Positions 27,102 to 34,763 of a stretch of 64,000 bases of DNA are shown one piece after another. Where the stretch lies: contig JABABA010000002.1 in assembly GCA_014238415.1 (NCBI GenBank), forward strand, positions 225,288-289,287, in the 5' to 3' direction. The first letter of the stretch is position 1. Each line of letters begins with the position of its first letter. The position numbers and the translations under genes are program-made. This stretch comes from Planctomycetota bacterium. GTDB lineage: Bacteria; Planctomycetota; UBA1135; GCA-002686595. Under the pieces are notes generated by a model that had not been told where the DNA came from, searched no databases, and saw only the letters and a list, made by a program, of their open reading frames with translations.

Positions 27102-28076
27102 ATGTCCGATTCCTCATTCGTTCGGAAGGTCCTGGCGCTGGTGATACCAGTTGCCCTTGTAGCAGTCGGTTTGATGATTGCGTTAGATGGGCCCTCTCGT
27201 CCTTCCTTAGCGGCGTTTCAATGGGATGCTCCTGATTTTGACGGTGATGGACTTTCGGATCGTATGGAGGTTGCGTTGGGGACCTCTCCTTGGGTGCGGG
27301 ATACAGACGGGGACAATATTCCCGATGGGCTCGAGGTTGCACATCAGACTTCCCCTTGGAACGCGACGGACTTTCCGGATCATCAGGTTGCCCCCAACCA
27401 GGTGGGTATGTTTGCTCGTACCTCGGGCGGTGAGTTGCTGATCTCCATGGTGGTCTATCTAGAGGATGGTGATCTTGACTCCAAGACTCTGACTTTTGAG
27501 TTCCTGCGCGGCGGTTCCGTTGCGGTTGCTGATGGCACACGGCTGCTGGGCCTTGGTCACATGCAGAGCATGAACATTTCAGGGCATGATGCTCTGTTGA
27601 CCTTTGATATTCCCGTGCCTCAATCATTCTTGGTGGCCTCAGGGAATCTCTCATTGGGGGCTACGATTGGTGTGGCGGGCAGTTTCTCACCGGACGCGAA
27701 ATCAACAATTGACCTGGACGTCAGTTACTCACAAGGCCAGATGGTTCCCATGTACCGGCGAAATCCCAAGGTCATTCCGTATCTGCTGTTGACGGCATCG
27801 CAGGGCGGCAGTGCCAGTCTTGGCTCAGGGGACACCGTGCATCAGCCGCTTCCGGCGGGTGGCTCAGGTGACATGCCCTCTTCATGGTTGCCAGGCATGG
27901 TTTGCTATCAGAAGCTGGAGACGATCGGAGTCTCTTCTTCTGGCATGACCTTGATCAAGGAGGTTGTCGAGGCTTTCTGTGAGGATCAATGGACCAGTTG
28001 GTGCGATATGGATTGTCCTGGAACGGTGGGGCAGACCGTTGAGGTCCTCGATCCTGGAGCCCTATTGGGGGGGTAG
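27102..28076 (+). CDS. Exported protein with thrombospondin type 3-like Ca-binding repeats
   Basis: This 324-residue protein has an N-terminal signal or anchor helix (about 8-26, LALVIPVALVAVGLMIALDG). Two acidic DxDxDG repeats follow, DFDGDGLSDRMEVALGTSP and DTDGDNIPDGLEVAHQTSP, which match TSP3-type calcium-binding loops. The remaining 240 residues look like beta-sandwich with a Cys-containing C-terminus (FCEDQWTSWCDMDCPG). Function unknown, probably at the cell surface. I chose the Met at 27102. The frame is open up to 26832, but that stretch reads through the tRNA and gives the well-known artefact MVRPTGFEPVTS. Confidence 0.7.
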   Translation: MSDSSFVRKVLALVIPVALVAVGLMIALDGPSRPSLAAFQWDAPDFDGDGLSDRMEVALGTSPWVRDTDGDNIPDGLEVAHQTSPWNATDFPDHQVAPNQVGMFARTSGGELLISMVVYLEDGDLDSKTLTFEFLRGGSVAVADGTRLLGLGHMQSMNISGHDALLTFDIPVPQSFLVASGNLSLGATIGVAGSFSPDAKSTIDLDVSYSQGQMVPMYRRNPKVIPYLLLTASQGGSASLGSGDTVHQPLPAGGSGDMPSSWLPGMVCYQKLETIGVSSSGMTLIKEVVEAFCEDQWTSWCDMDCPGTVGQTVEVLDPGALLGG

Positions 28077-28137
28077 TCTTCGTTTTGGCCTTCAAAAGGA
28101 ACCTTGGAGCAATCTGGGCCGTCCAAATCAGTTGCCA

Positions 28138-28755
28138 ATGAGCCGCCCTTTCATCGATGACCCGGACCAAGCGTTGGTCAGAGCCTGTCAAGAACAGGAG
28201 CCAGTTTGCCTTGAGGGCGCTTTCCGCGACTTGTATGAGGCTTACCGGGACCGCGTATACAACACCTGCTATCGGATTACGGGCAGTTCCACCGATGCGA
28301 TGGATGCAGCCCAGGAGACCTTTGCAACGGTTTTTCGACGCATAGACGGCTTTCGCTTCGAGTCCCGTTTCTCCAGTTGGATTTACCGGGTTGCTGTCAA
28401 CGCTTCGATTGACTTGCGTCGCAGGTCCTCCAGCCGGCCTTGGGTCTCCTTGGATCGTTTGCGGTCTCCCTTGAATGATGGTGCAGCCATCGATCCTGAA
28501 GATGAGGCAGTGGAAGCCCCGAGCGCGGTTGCGTCGCGCCATGAGCTTGAAAATGACATTCAGGAAGCAATTACGCGCCTGAGTCCTAAAATGAGGGCGA
28601 TCACGGTCTTGCGCTACGTTGAGGGGCTTTCCTATGAAGAGATCTCAGAGTCCTTGGAGATTTCCTTGGGAACTGTAAAATCTAGGCTGTCTCGGGCCCA
28701 TGGGGCGCTTGATCGGGAACTCACCCCGGTCCTAGACCGTCACTTACTCAACTGA
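28138..28755 (+). CDS. RNA polymerase ECF sigma factor
   Basis: This 205-residue sigma has region 2 (GAFRDLYEAYRDRVYNTCYR, then SSTDAMDAAQETFATVFRRI and RFSSWIYRVAVNASIDLRRR) and region 4 (ITRLSPKMRAITVLRYVEGL, then SYEEISESLEISLGTVKSRL). It is followed 26 bp later by an HxxxCxxC anti-sigma gene and then an RseB-like lipoprotein, so this is a membrane stress cassette distinct from the one at 11.5 kb. The start is the Met at 28138; upstream in-frame codons from 27964 lie within the previous gene. Confidence 0.93.
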   Translation: MSRPFIDDPDQALVRACQEQEPVCLEGAFRDLYEAYRDRVYNTCYRITGSSTDAMDAAQETFATVFRRIDGFRFESRFSSWIYRVAVNASIDLRRRSSSRPWVSLDRLRSPLNDGAAIDPEDEAVEAPSAVASRHELENDIQEAITRLSPKMRAITVLRYVEGLSYEEISESLEISLGTVKSRLSRAHGALDRELTPVLDRHLLN

Positions 28756-28781
28756 GTTCATATTCCCACAGAGCGATCCCC

Positions 28782-29492
28782 ATGCAATCCAACCCCCACA
28801 TCCCGAGCCAACTACCAGAGCCCTGCTCTGAGTGGCTGGATGCTTGCATTGCAAGTTTGGGTTCTGGGTCGGTGGGGCCGGCGCCCTACGCCCGACACCT
28901 TCGTGGATGTCAAGCCTGTGCTGCTGCTCGTGCACGTTATGAAGTCCAGGCCCTGCAGCTCGGAGGCCTCCAACAGGTGGCGGCTCCCAGTGAACTGGAC
29001 CGGTCGCTGAGAATTGCCCTTACTTCTGGCGGTCGTCAGGATCGCGCCTTGGCTGTCCTGCGCTCCTTGCCGCGACTTGAGGCTCCTCCTGCCCTCGAGC
29101 AGCACTTGGCTGAAGCCTGGTCTGACTCCTCTCTTGAGGATGGGGCGGTTTCTGCCCCCGCAGCTTTGGACGCAAGAGTGGACCAGAGTCTGCGCGCCCT
29201 GGCGGCCGAGCGAGCTCTGGCTCAATCGGCTAGAGACATGGCGGGCAGCGATTTTGAGGTTCAGGGTACTCACTCCGCTGGCCGTCATTGGAGGTGGTCC
29301 GTAGCAGGTCTCGTAGTTGCGGCGGCTCTCATGGTCTTGGTGACGAACCCTTGGATGGGGGGCAAAGAGCCAAGCTATTCATTCACAGTTGTGTACGGAG
29401 GCGACAGCAACCCTCTGCAGCCGCATCAACTCGCAATTCTCGCTTCGGTTACAGGCCGGCAGTGTTCTTCCCAAGAGGGAGGCTCACAATGA
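28782..29492 (+). CDS. Membrane zinc-finger anti-sigma factor
   Basis: This 236-residue protein has a zinc-binding H-x3-C-x2-C site (His39, Cys43, Cys46, in YARHLRGCQACAAA) in the N-terminal cytosolic part. A transmembrane helix near 170-190 (SVAGLVVAAALMVLVTNPW) and a short extracytoplasmic tail follow. It should bind and hold the ECF sigma encoded just upstream. ATGA at 29489-29492 couples it to the next gene. The long linker between zinc site and membrane is rich in Ala and Leu. Confidence 0.85.
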   Translation: MQSNPHIPSQLPEPCSEWLDACIASLGSGSVGPAPYARHLRGCQACAAARARYEVQALQLGGLQQVAAPSELDRSLRIALTSGGRQDRALAVLRSLPRLEAPPALEQHLAEAWSDSSLEDGAVSAPAALDARVDQSLRALAAERALAQSARDMAGSDFEVQGTHSAGRHWRWSVAGLVVAAALMVLVTNPWMGGKEPSYSFTVVYGGDSNPLQPHQLAILASVTGRQCSSQEGGSQ

Positions 29493-30502
29493 GATCAATT
29501 GTCGCATCAATCACCTTGATGGCCTCTGGCTTGCTGATCTCTGGCTGCAATCAGAGTTCTGATCAGTTGGATTCCCAGGGCGGCCTTCCTACCTTTGGCC
29601 CCGCTGCCGCAGGCGGGGGTGCTCAACAGCCCAGCGCTCCCTTGCTGGATGTGTTGATGTCCAAAGCAGAGTTTGTCTTGCATCAGGGGGTGCGCAAGGT
29701 GACTTTGATGGGCGAATTTGACCCGCTTGTGTTCACTGAAGAGGTTTCCTGCGACGGGAACGGTGGATTCTACCTTGAACCTTTGCAAGTGCTTTCGGGG
29801 CATCATGACCCGGCGCTCTTTCTGGTCTTGGAGTCCGGCCGCGCACCATTTGCCTTCCGTCACCGCGACTTCAGAGTCGACAATCCTAGCCGCTTTCAGG
29901 CCACCCATCTGATCAGCGAGCTGGGGCCAGGTCAGATCGCAGGAATCACCACCATTCGTTTGAAGGTGTGGAGACGCGAAGGCGGGGAATTCAATTGGGT
30001 AGTGGATGTGGATCCTCTGTCGGGCTTGATATTGGCCTCCGAGGAGTGGAGGGGCACTACTTTGTTGGCACGGGTTGAGTTTCTGTCCCTCGATCTGCAG
30101 CCGGATTTGACCGGTTTGCCCATTGGCGATCATCTCTTCGCTCGTACGGTTCTCGACCCCTCCGTCGATCTTGCCAATCAGTTGGGCTATAAAGTGCTGG
30201 TGCCCACCCTGCTGCCTCATGGTTTCCAAATGGAAGCGGCTTCTGTCGTTCTTCCCACACCAGGCGATCCAGCGGACAAGTGGATTCGCAGTGAGTATGG
30301 GGACGGACTTGGTCGGGTTGTGCTTCTTCAGCGCCGCCAAGACCTGTCTGAGCTCTATAACGGCGAGGCTTTGGGTGAAGTGCGTGTGGATCAAATCGGC
30401 GCATGGACGATCGTAACCGGCAGCTTGGATGCCCATGAGGTCATCCTGGCCGGCAAGGTCTCCCAGGTCAGCCTGCTAGAGATGCTGCAGTCGGCGCTCT
30501 AG
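29489..30502 (+). CDS. Lipoprotein with MucB/RseB-like features
   Basis: This 337-residue envelope lipoprotein has lipobox ISGC (Cys20). A beta-rich first half (VTLMGEFDPLVFTEEVSC, DPLSGLILASEEW) resembles the LolA-like half of RseB. The second half has YKVLVPTLLPHGFQMEAASV, reminiscent of the P..lP.GF segment of RseB/DUF4367 proteins, and ends in a small alpha/beta domain. It is coupled by ATGA to the anti-sigma gene, so it may protect the anti-sigma from cleavage or sense envelope damage. Family resemblance is by eye only. Confidence 0.7.
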   Translation: MRSIVASITLMASGLLISGCNQSSDQLDSQGGLPTFGPAAAGGGAQQPSAPLLDVLMSKAEFVLHQGVRKVTLMGEFDPLVFTEEVSCDGNGGFYLEPLQVLSGHHDPALFLVLESGRAPFAFRHRDFRVDNPSRFQATHLISELGPGQIAGITTIRLKVWRREGGEFNWVVDVDPLSGLILASEEWRGTTLLARVEFLSLDLQPDLTGLPIGDHLFARTVLDPSVDLANQLGYKVLVPTLLPHGFQMEAASVVLPTPGDPADKWIRSEYGDGLGRVVLLQRRQDLSELYNGEALGEVRVDQIGAWTIVTGSLDAHEVILAGKVSQVSLLEMLQSAL

Positions 30503-30647
30503 GTATCCAGTTTTGGGGCGGATTCCAGCTGTAGGAGGCTCTGGGTGGGAATCCGATCTCAGATCGGGCTTGTGATTCGCTACTGCTGGTCGCCGGGTGT
30601 AGGCTTCTGGGGAACGCCCCTAGGCACCCTTATCTGCTCTTGCGACC

Positions 30648-31112
30648 ATGAACGACAGGCCCTTTGACGAAGACGATCTGGAGTCCCCTGAGTATCGGGA
30701 CCGACTGATGCGCAAGCTCAATGCTCTGATTGCGGTGCTTGAGGTGGCTACGGCCAAGGTTCGTAAGTCCCTTTCAGGGTCGGAGCCCGATACGGAGCGG
30801 CTAACCAAGATCCAGGCCAATCTCGCCAGCACCCTTGAAGTTTGTCAGAGAGCAAGGCGTGCTCTGGAGAGGCGAGAGGCACTGCCTGAAGGGCTTCCGG
30901 AGAACCTTGCGGCGGTTGTCAGGGTTTCCCGTTCAGAGGGATTGCCCCCTGGAGCGGACGCAGAGATGCTGTCTGCCGCTGAGAAGAGCCGTTTCGAGAA
31001 GCTCGGCCCCATCTCTGACCGGGATCTGCAGTCTGTGGATATGAATGAACTCGAGCGCCTGCTGCAGGCTGATGGGGGCGATGCTGGTGATCATCCCTTC
31101 CCCCCGTCTTGA
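30648..31112 (+). CDS. Small helical hypothetical protein
   Basis: This 154-residue soluble protein is predicted to be mostly helical. An acidic N-terminus (DDLESPEYRDRLM) leads into a probable coiled coil (about 22-75, including ALIAVLEVATAKVRKSL and LEVCQRARRALERREALP). The C-terminal third is acidic. There is no signal, metal site or recognised family. It lies 145 bp after the sigma operon and ends convergent with the MoxR gene, with 18 bp between. Codon use and composition look coding. It could be a regulator or adaptor, but nothing in the sequence decides this. Confidence 0.65.
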   Translation: MNDRPFDEDDLESPEYRDRLMRKLNALIAVLEVATAKVRKSLSGSEPDTERLTKIQANLASTLEVCQRARRALERREALPEGLPENLAAVVRVSRSEGLPPGADAEMLSAAEKSRFEKLGPISDRDLQSVDMNELERLLQADGGDAGDHPFPPS

Positions 31113-31130
31113 TCGGGTTGTACTGGGGCT

Positions 31131-32123
31131 CTAGCCGCACACAGCGTTGAGCGCTTCACGAACAAGGTCTTGGGCGTTCGTGCCCACGGCTTCGGCTTCG
31201 TAGCCCAACACAAGCCTGTGCCCGAGGCAGGCACCCACCATGGCTTCCAGGTCCTCCCTAGACGGCGCCAGTCTGCCCTGCAGTAGAGCCCGCGCTTTGG
31301 CGCTGAACAAGAGGGACTGGGCGCCCCTGGGGCTTGCTCCGTGTCGCACCAGGGCTTTGATTTCCGCTGGAGCCCTTGGGTCGTTGGGATGTGTGGCCAA
31401 GGTCGTCGCGGAGATAAGTGACCTCAGGTCATCTCCAACAGGCATCTGGCGTACCAATTCTTGAAGGCGTAACAGGTCTTTGTTGGTCAATTCCGCGGGG
31501 CCTGATTCCGCCTTGATATTTGTAGTGCTGCGGAGAATTTCGTCGAGGGTTTCTTGGTCGGGCATGTCCAGGAAGACCTTCATCATGAATCGATCGAGTT
31601 GGGCTTCAGGCAAGGGATAGGTTCCCTCCATCTCGATCGGGTTTTGCGTGGCCACAACCAAGAACGGCCTTTCCAAAGTGCGCGTTTCTCCGTGGACAGT
31701 GACCTGTTTTTCGGCCATTGCTTCCAGGAGGGCGCTTTGAGTGCGCGGTGTGGCGCGATTGATTTCATCGGCCAACAGGATCTGTGTGAATACCGGTCCC
31801 GGGAGGAATTCGAACCTCCGAGTGCCGTCATCTTCCATTTGCAGAATGCGTGCGCCCAGCACATCCCCCGGCATCAGGTCGGGAGTGCATTGAATGCGCC
31901 CGAAGGAGAGGTCGAGACCATCGGCCATGGCGCGCACTAGCGTGGTCTTGCCCAGGCCTGGTGCGCCTTCGAGCAGTACATGGCCATCGGCCAGCAAAGC
32001 AATCAGCATCTGGTCGAGCACTTCGCGTTGACCAAGCAGCTTCAAGTCCAGGTGGCTGCGCAGGGAGAACAGACGCCCCCGCAGATCCTGCAGTTCGGCT
32101 TCGAGGTGGTCGAGGTCAGTCAT
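31131..32123 (-). CDS. MoxR-family AAA+ ATPase
   Basis: This 330-residue chaperone-like ATPase has Walker A GAPGLGKT at 53-60. Walker B and sensor segments are ILLADEINRATPRTQSALL, EKQVTVHGETR and FLVVATQNPIEMEGTYPLPE, the last two being MoxR hallmarks. MoxR proteins usually work with VWA/DUF58 partners in maturation of enzymes or envelope proteins, but none is adjacent here. I chose the Met at 32123 (MTDLDHLE). In-frame Mets at 32204, 32243 and 32321 would add non-conserved residues and run into the divergent TPR-lipoprotein gene region. Confidence 0.9.
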   Translation of the reverse strand: MTDLDHLEAELQDLRGRLFSLRSHLDLKLLGQREVLDQMLIALLADGHVLLEGAPGLGKTTLVRAMADGLDLSFGRIQCTPDLMPGDVLGARILQMEDDGTRRFEFLPGPVFTQILLADEINRATPRTQSALLEAMAEKQVTVHGETRTLERPFLVVATQNPIEMEGTYPLPEAQLDRFMMKVFLDMPDQETLDEILRSTTNIKAESGPAELTNKDLLRLQELVRQMPVGDDLRSLISATTLATHPNDPRAPAEIKALVRHGASPRGAQSLLFSAKARALLQGRLAPSREDLEAMVGACLGHRLVLGYEAEAVGTNAQDLVREALNAVCG

Positions 32124-32241
32124 TGATGCCCGGGCTGGACCCTTAGAGTCCAGGGCCCGATATTGTGCCAGAACGGTGGGCAGCGAGGCAGGCAGGTCTG
32201 GCATGCTGGACAGGTCCGCGCCCGGAGGGCCTAGCAAACCC

Positions 32242-33141
32242 ATGATTCGCCTCTTCCCAGTCTTTCTGCTGTGCGCCTGCGCTTCCGGGCCGACTCCTGC
32301 GGCGATCTGGACTAGGGACATGGCAACGGCCGTGCGTGAGGAGGACCAGTTAGCGCAGCTGCAGCTGTGGCGTGAGCGACATCAGGCGGCGGAGGGCTTG
32401 GATTCGGTGGCTTTGGTAGGACTGGGCAGAATCCTCCGGCGTACTGGTCAGCCTGAAGTTGCCGCACAGGTGCTTCGCGCTGGGGATCTACGTTTGGACG
32501 GTGCATCGGGCTCCGTGGCGCTCGAACTCGCGCGAACAGAGCAAGTGCTTGGGAGGCAGGAGCAGGCAGTGTTGATTCTCGAGCGGGTGGTGGTCTGTAG
32601 CGATCGACCCCTGGGGGCCTGGCTTGAACTCGCCCGAGCGCAGCTTCGAGCTGGTCAGGTAGCAAAGGCAGTGAAGGCTGCAACCAGCGCAGTGCGGGAG
32701 GAGCCCCACCGAGTAGACGCTTTGGATCTCTTGGTCTTGTGCGCCGCTCAAGGGGCTGATCCATTGATTGAATATGATGCACTTGTCCGACGCATGGGCT
32801 TGGGTGGTATGGATGTTCCTCACTTGCTTCGGTTGGCAGAGTTGGCTCATGGCCTGGGCGATCAGAGACCGCGCAGTCTTGAGCGGGCGACCTCTGCTTT
32901 AGAGCGCGCGATTGAAAGGGATCCTCAGTGTGCACGGGGTCATCGGATGCTTGGCAACATCGCCCTGTCGTTCCAAGACCACGGCCGTGCACTTGTCTGC
33001 TTCGAGCGAGCCGCAGAACTAGATCCAGGGAATCAAGCGCTCTTGTTCGAGTACGCAGATTGCCTGGTCATTGTCGGGCAAGAAGACCGAGCTGAGCAGA
33101 TTCGGGAGCATGCGCAAAGCTTGCCCAACAGCGGTGATTGA
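32242..33141 (+). CDS. TPR-repeat lipoprotein
   Basis: This 299-residue protein starts with a short lipoprotein signal (MIRLFPVFLLCAC, lipobox LCAC with Cys13). It consists of tetratricopeptide-like helices (for example ALVGLGRILRRTGQPEVAAQ, VLGRQEQAVLILERVVV and GHRMLGNIALSFQDHGRAL). TPR lipoproteins act as protein-interaction scaffolds in the envelope. The gene is divergent from the MoxR gene, with about 118 bp of shared upstream DNA. It ends 7 bp from the convergent small acidic-protein gene at 33149. A specific partner cannot be named. Confidence 0.8.
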   Translation: MIRLFPVFLLCACASGPTPAAIWTRDMATAVREEDQLAQLQLWRERHQAAEGLDSVALVGLGRILRRTGQPEVAAQVLRAGDLRLDGASGSVALELARTEQVLGRQEQAVLILERVVVCSDRPLGAWLELARAQLRAGQVAKAVKAATSAVREEPHRVDALDLLVLCAAQGADPLIEYDALVRRMGLGGMDVPHLLRLAELAHGLGDQRPRSLERATSALERAIERDPQCARGHRMLGNIALSFQDHGRALVCFERAAELDPGNQALLFEYADCLVIVGQEDRAEQIREHAQSLPNSGD

Positions 33142-33148
33142 GGGGCGT

Positions 33149-33385
33149 TCAAGTGAAGAGGCTTTTCATCACCTCGTCGAGCTTGGCTGAGAGTTCTTCA
33201 GCAAAGTCGTCCCCAAAATCCATGGCGATCACATCGATTTCCTCAAATGTGTAGCGACCGGTGGTACTGCTGTAGGGCACACCGTACTCCCACTTGTTGC
33301 CATCCGAGGCGTGGATGACGATTTCGATCTGGGCGTCACCCTCAACGGGTTCGACGGTGTATCGGACGGCCTCGTATTCGCTCAT
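33149..33385 (-). CDS. Small acidic protein, paralogue of the one at 44308
   Basis: This 78-residue acidic, probably cytosolic protein (MSEYEAVRYTVEPVEG start) has no signal peptide. Its C-terminal half, TGRYTFEEIDVIAMDFGDDF, aligns by eye without gaps to TGRWEFAERDLLDRDFGEEW of the 76-residue protein at 44308-44538. Both are followed by an acidic amphipathic helix (AEELSAKLDEVM and VDELEEEIERLI) and preceded by a short beta region. The two therefore look like members of one uncharacterised family. The chosen Met lies at 33383-33385; an upstream Met at 33466 adds 27 unrelated residues and overlaps the next gene. Confidence 0.75.
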   Translation of the reverse strand: MSEYEAVRYTVEPVEGDAQIEIVIHASDGNKWEYGVPYSSTTGRYTFEEIDVIAMDFGDDFAEELSAKLDEVMKSLFT

Positions 33386-33462
33386 GATGCAGGGGTCCCG
33401 GTGGGGCAGGAAGGAATACCACGAGAGGGGAGGGGAAGCCACCATTCCGAGGGCGCAACGGG

Positions 33463-34269
33463 TCAATTCGAAGCTGAATCCTCATCTGGGGCCAATGGAG
33501 GGGCATGTGCAAGCTTCTCTTCGGCCGCCAATTCACTTGCCTGAAGCTCTTTTTGCTCCTCAACCGAGCGGGCCCGTTCCTCGTCACCGCGGGGATCTGC
33601 CGGGCGATTGCGCAGGCTCTCGATGCACTCATGGCGTCCATAGGTCAGGATCCGATCTCCTGCCTCCAGCACAGTCTTTGCTTCCGGTGTGCCGATCACG
33701 GCTCCTGACGAGCGTTGGATGCTGAGGACCAGGACACCCTCATCTGCGAGGCGTAATTCACGCAGGCTTTTTTCGGTCATTCAGCGATTGTGGTCCACAT
33801 GGAGGTGAGCCACTGTGTATCCACGGTCAAATTCAAGCAACTCTTAGAAGTCGATCACGCGAGGATCTGGTAAGGAAGATGTCAAGCGCGAGATAAGCCG
33901 GTCGGATTCGGCGCGCACCCTGGGCAGCTGCCAGAGGCTGAGCAATATACCGGAGGTAATCAGCAACATGCCCATGAAGCGCATGACGCTACCATCGGAA
34001 CTGCCAATTCCTACCACGATGGTGGACACGCTCACTGCGATTCCCGAGTAGCCACACCACATGAGCCAACGCACGATTCGTCGTCGTATGGGGTGGGTCA
34101 CCACTGACTCTGCTTCCTTGGTAGTGAAGCCCACACCCATGAATGCACTTTGGGCTTGAAAGGAGGACGCCTCTCGCGAAAGGCCCGTGCGTTGCAGAGC
34201 CAAAGTTCCCGCACGTACAATGGTTGTTCCTACGAGCACTACGAGTCCATATACGATAATTGCTTCCAT
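33463..34269 (-). pseudogene. Membrane protein with TrkA-C domain, broken by two in-frame stops
   Basis: The N-terminal part (34269 to 33847, 141 residues) has four or so transmembrane helices and the segment QAQSAFMGVGFTTKEAESVV. The C-terminal part (33780 to 33463, 105 residues) is a TrkA-C/RCK-C ligand-binding domain (LAEL-type start ELRLADEGVLVLSIQRS, then LEAGDRILTYGRHE) plus a charged tail. They are in the same frame. The 21 codons between them are flanked by TAA (33844-33846) and TGA (33781-33783) but still read as a sensible linker (ELLEFDRGYTVAHLHVDHNR). Intact relatives join both domains in one chain, with Trp usual where TGA stands. The simplest reading is a decaying gene. Alternatives are two separate proteins or a sequencing error. 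Confidence 0.7.
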
Positions 34270-34274
34270 ACGAT

Positions 34275-34763
34275 CTAGCCTTGCGAAAGGGGGAGTCTTC
34301 GTCCAGTGTCACTTGTGTCAAGGCGAATTTCCTCCCCCGCTGCAACCGTACCTTCTTGTAGAACCCGACATAGAAAACCGCTGCGGCCAATCAATAGATC
34401 TGGAAATCGTGGATCCAGTTGCTGCAAGGTGACACAGGGCTCGCGGATGTCAAAGATCTCCAACTTGACCCCTCCACTTAGGAGCAGGTGATCACCAGGG
34501 CGCAGGGCTTTGTAATCAAGGTCTTCTGTCAGGAGGTTTTCGCCGTAAGTGCCTGGCGCGTCGGCGGGGACTCCGGCAGCTATGAGTCTTGTGTAGTCCT
34601 CCTTTGCAAACAGGCAGACTGCTCGGTCAGATCCCCCATGTTCTGGGATTGTGTGTCGGTCCCCCATCAGGCCCAGGAGACTGACCTGGGCTTTTTCCAC
34701 AGAGACTTTGGGAATTCCCCCGGTGCCCGTGCAGACGGCCAGAACCGTGCCGGTGGGGGTCAA
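34275..34763 (-). CDS. MOSC-domain protein
   Basis: This 162-residue single-domain MOSC protein belongs to the molybdenum-cofactor sulfurase C-terminal superfamily, whose members bind Moco or sulfur and act in detoxification or sulfur transfer. Visible motifs are VSLLGLMGDRHTIPEHGGSD, APGTYGENLLTEDLD, LRPGDHLLLSGG and the conserved Cys in REPCVTLQQLD. It starts with TTG inside the mltA stop (TTGA, 34760-34763), so translation is probably coupled. The next downstream element is the stop-interrupted TrkA-C gene, 5 bp away. Substrate unknown. Confidence 0.85.
   Translation of the reverse strand: MTPTGTVLAVCTGTGGIPKVSVEKAQVSLLGLMGDRHTIPEHGGSDRAVCLFAKEDYTRLIAAGVPADAPGTYGENLLTEDLDYKALRPGDHLLLSGGVKLEIFDIREPCVTLQQLDPRFPDLLIGRSGFLCRVLQEGTVAAGEEIRLDTSDTGRRLPLSQG

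Noticed and set aside
29507..30436. 309-codon open frame opposite the RseB-like lipoprotein
   Set aside because: The plus-strand gene has a lipobox and operon coupling. The antisense frame has neither a domain nor a start context.
33781..33783. TGA as a selenocysteine codon in the TrkA-C gene, since selU is present
   Set aside because: A TAA stop lies 20 codons upstream in the same frame, no SECIS-like hairpin is obvious after the TGA, and family members are expected to have Trp here.
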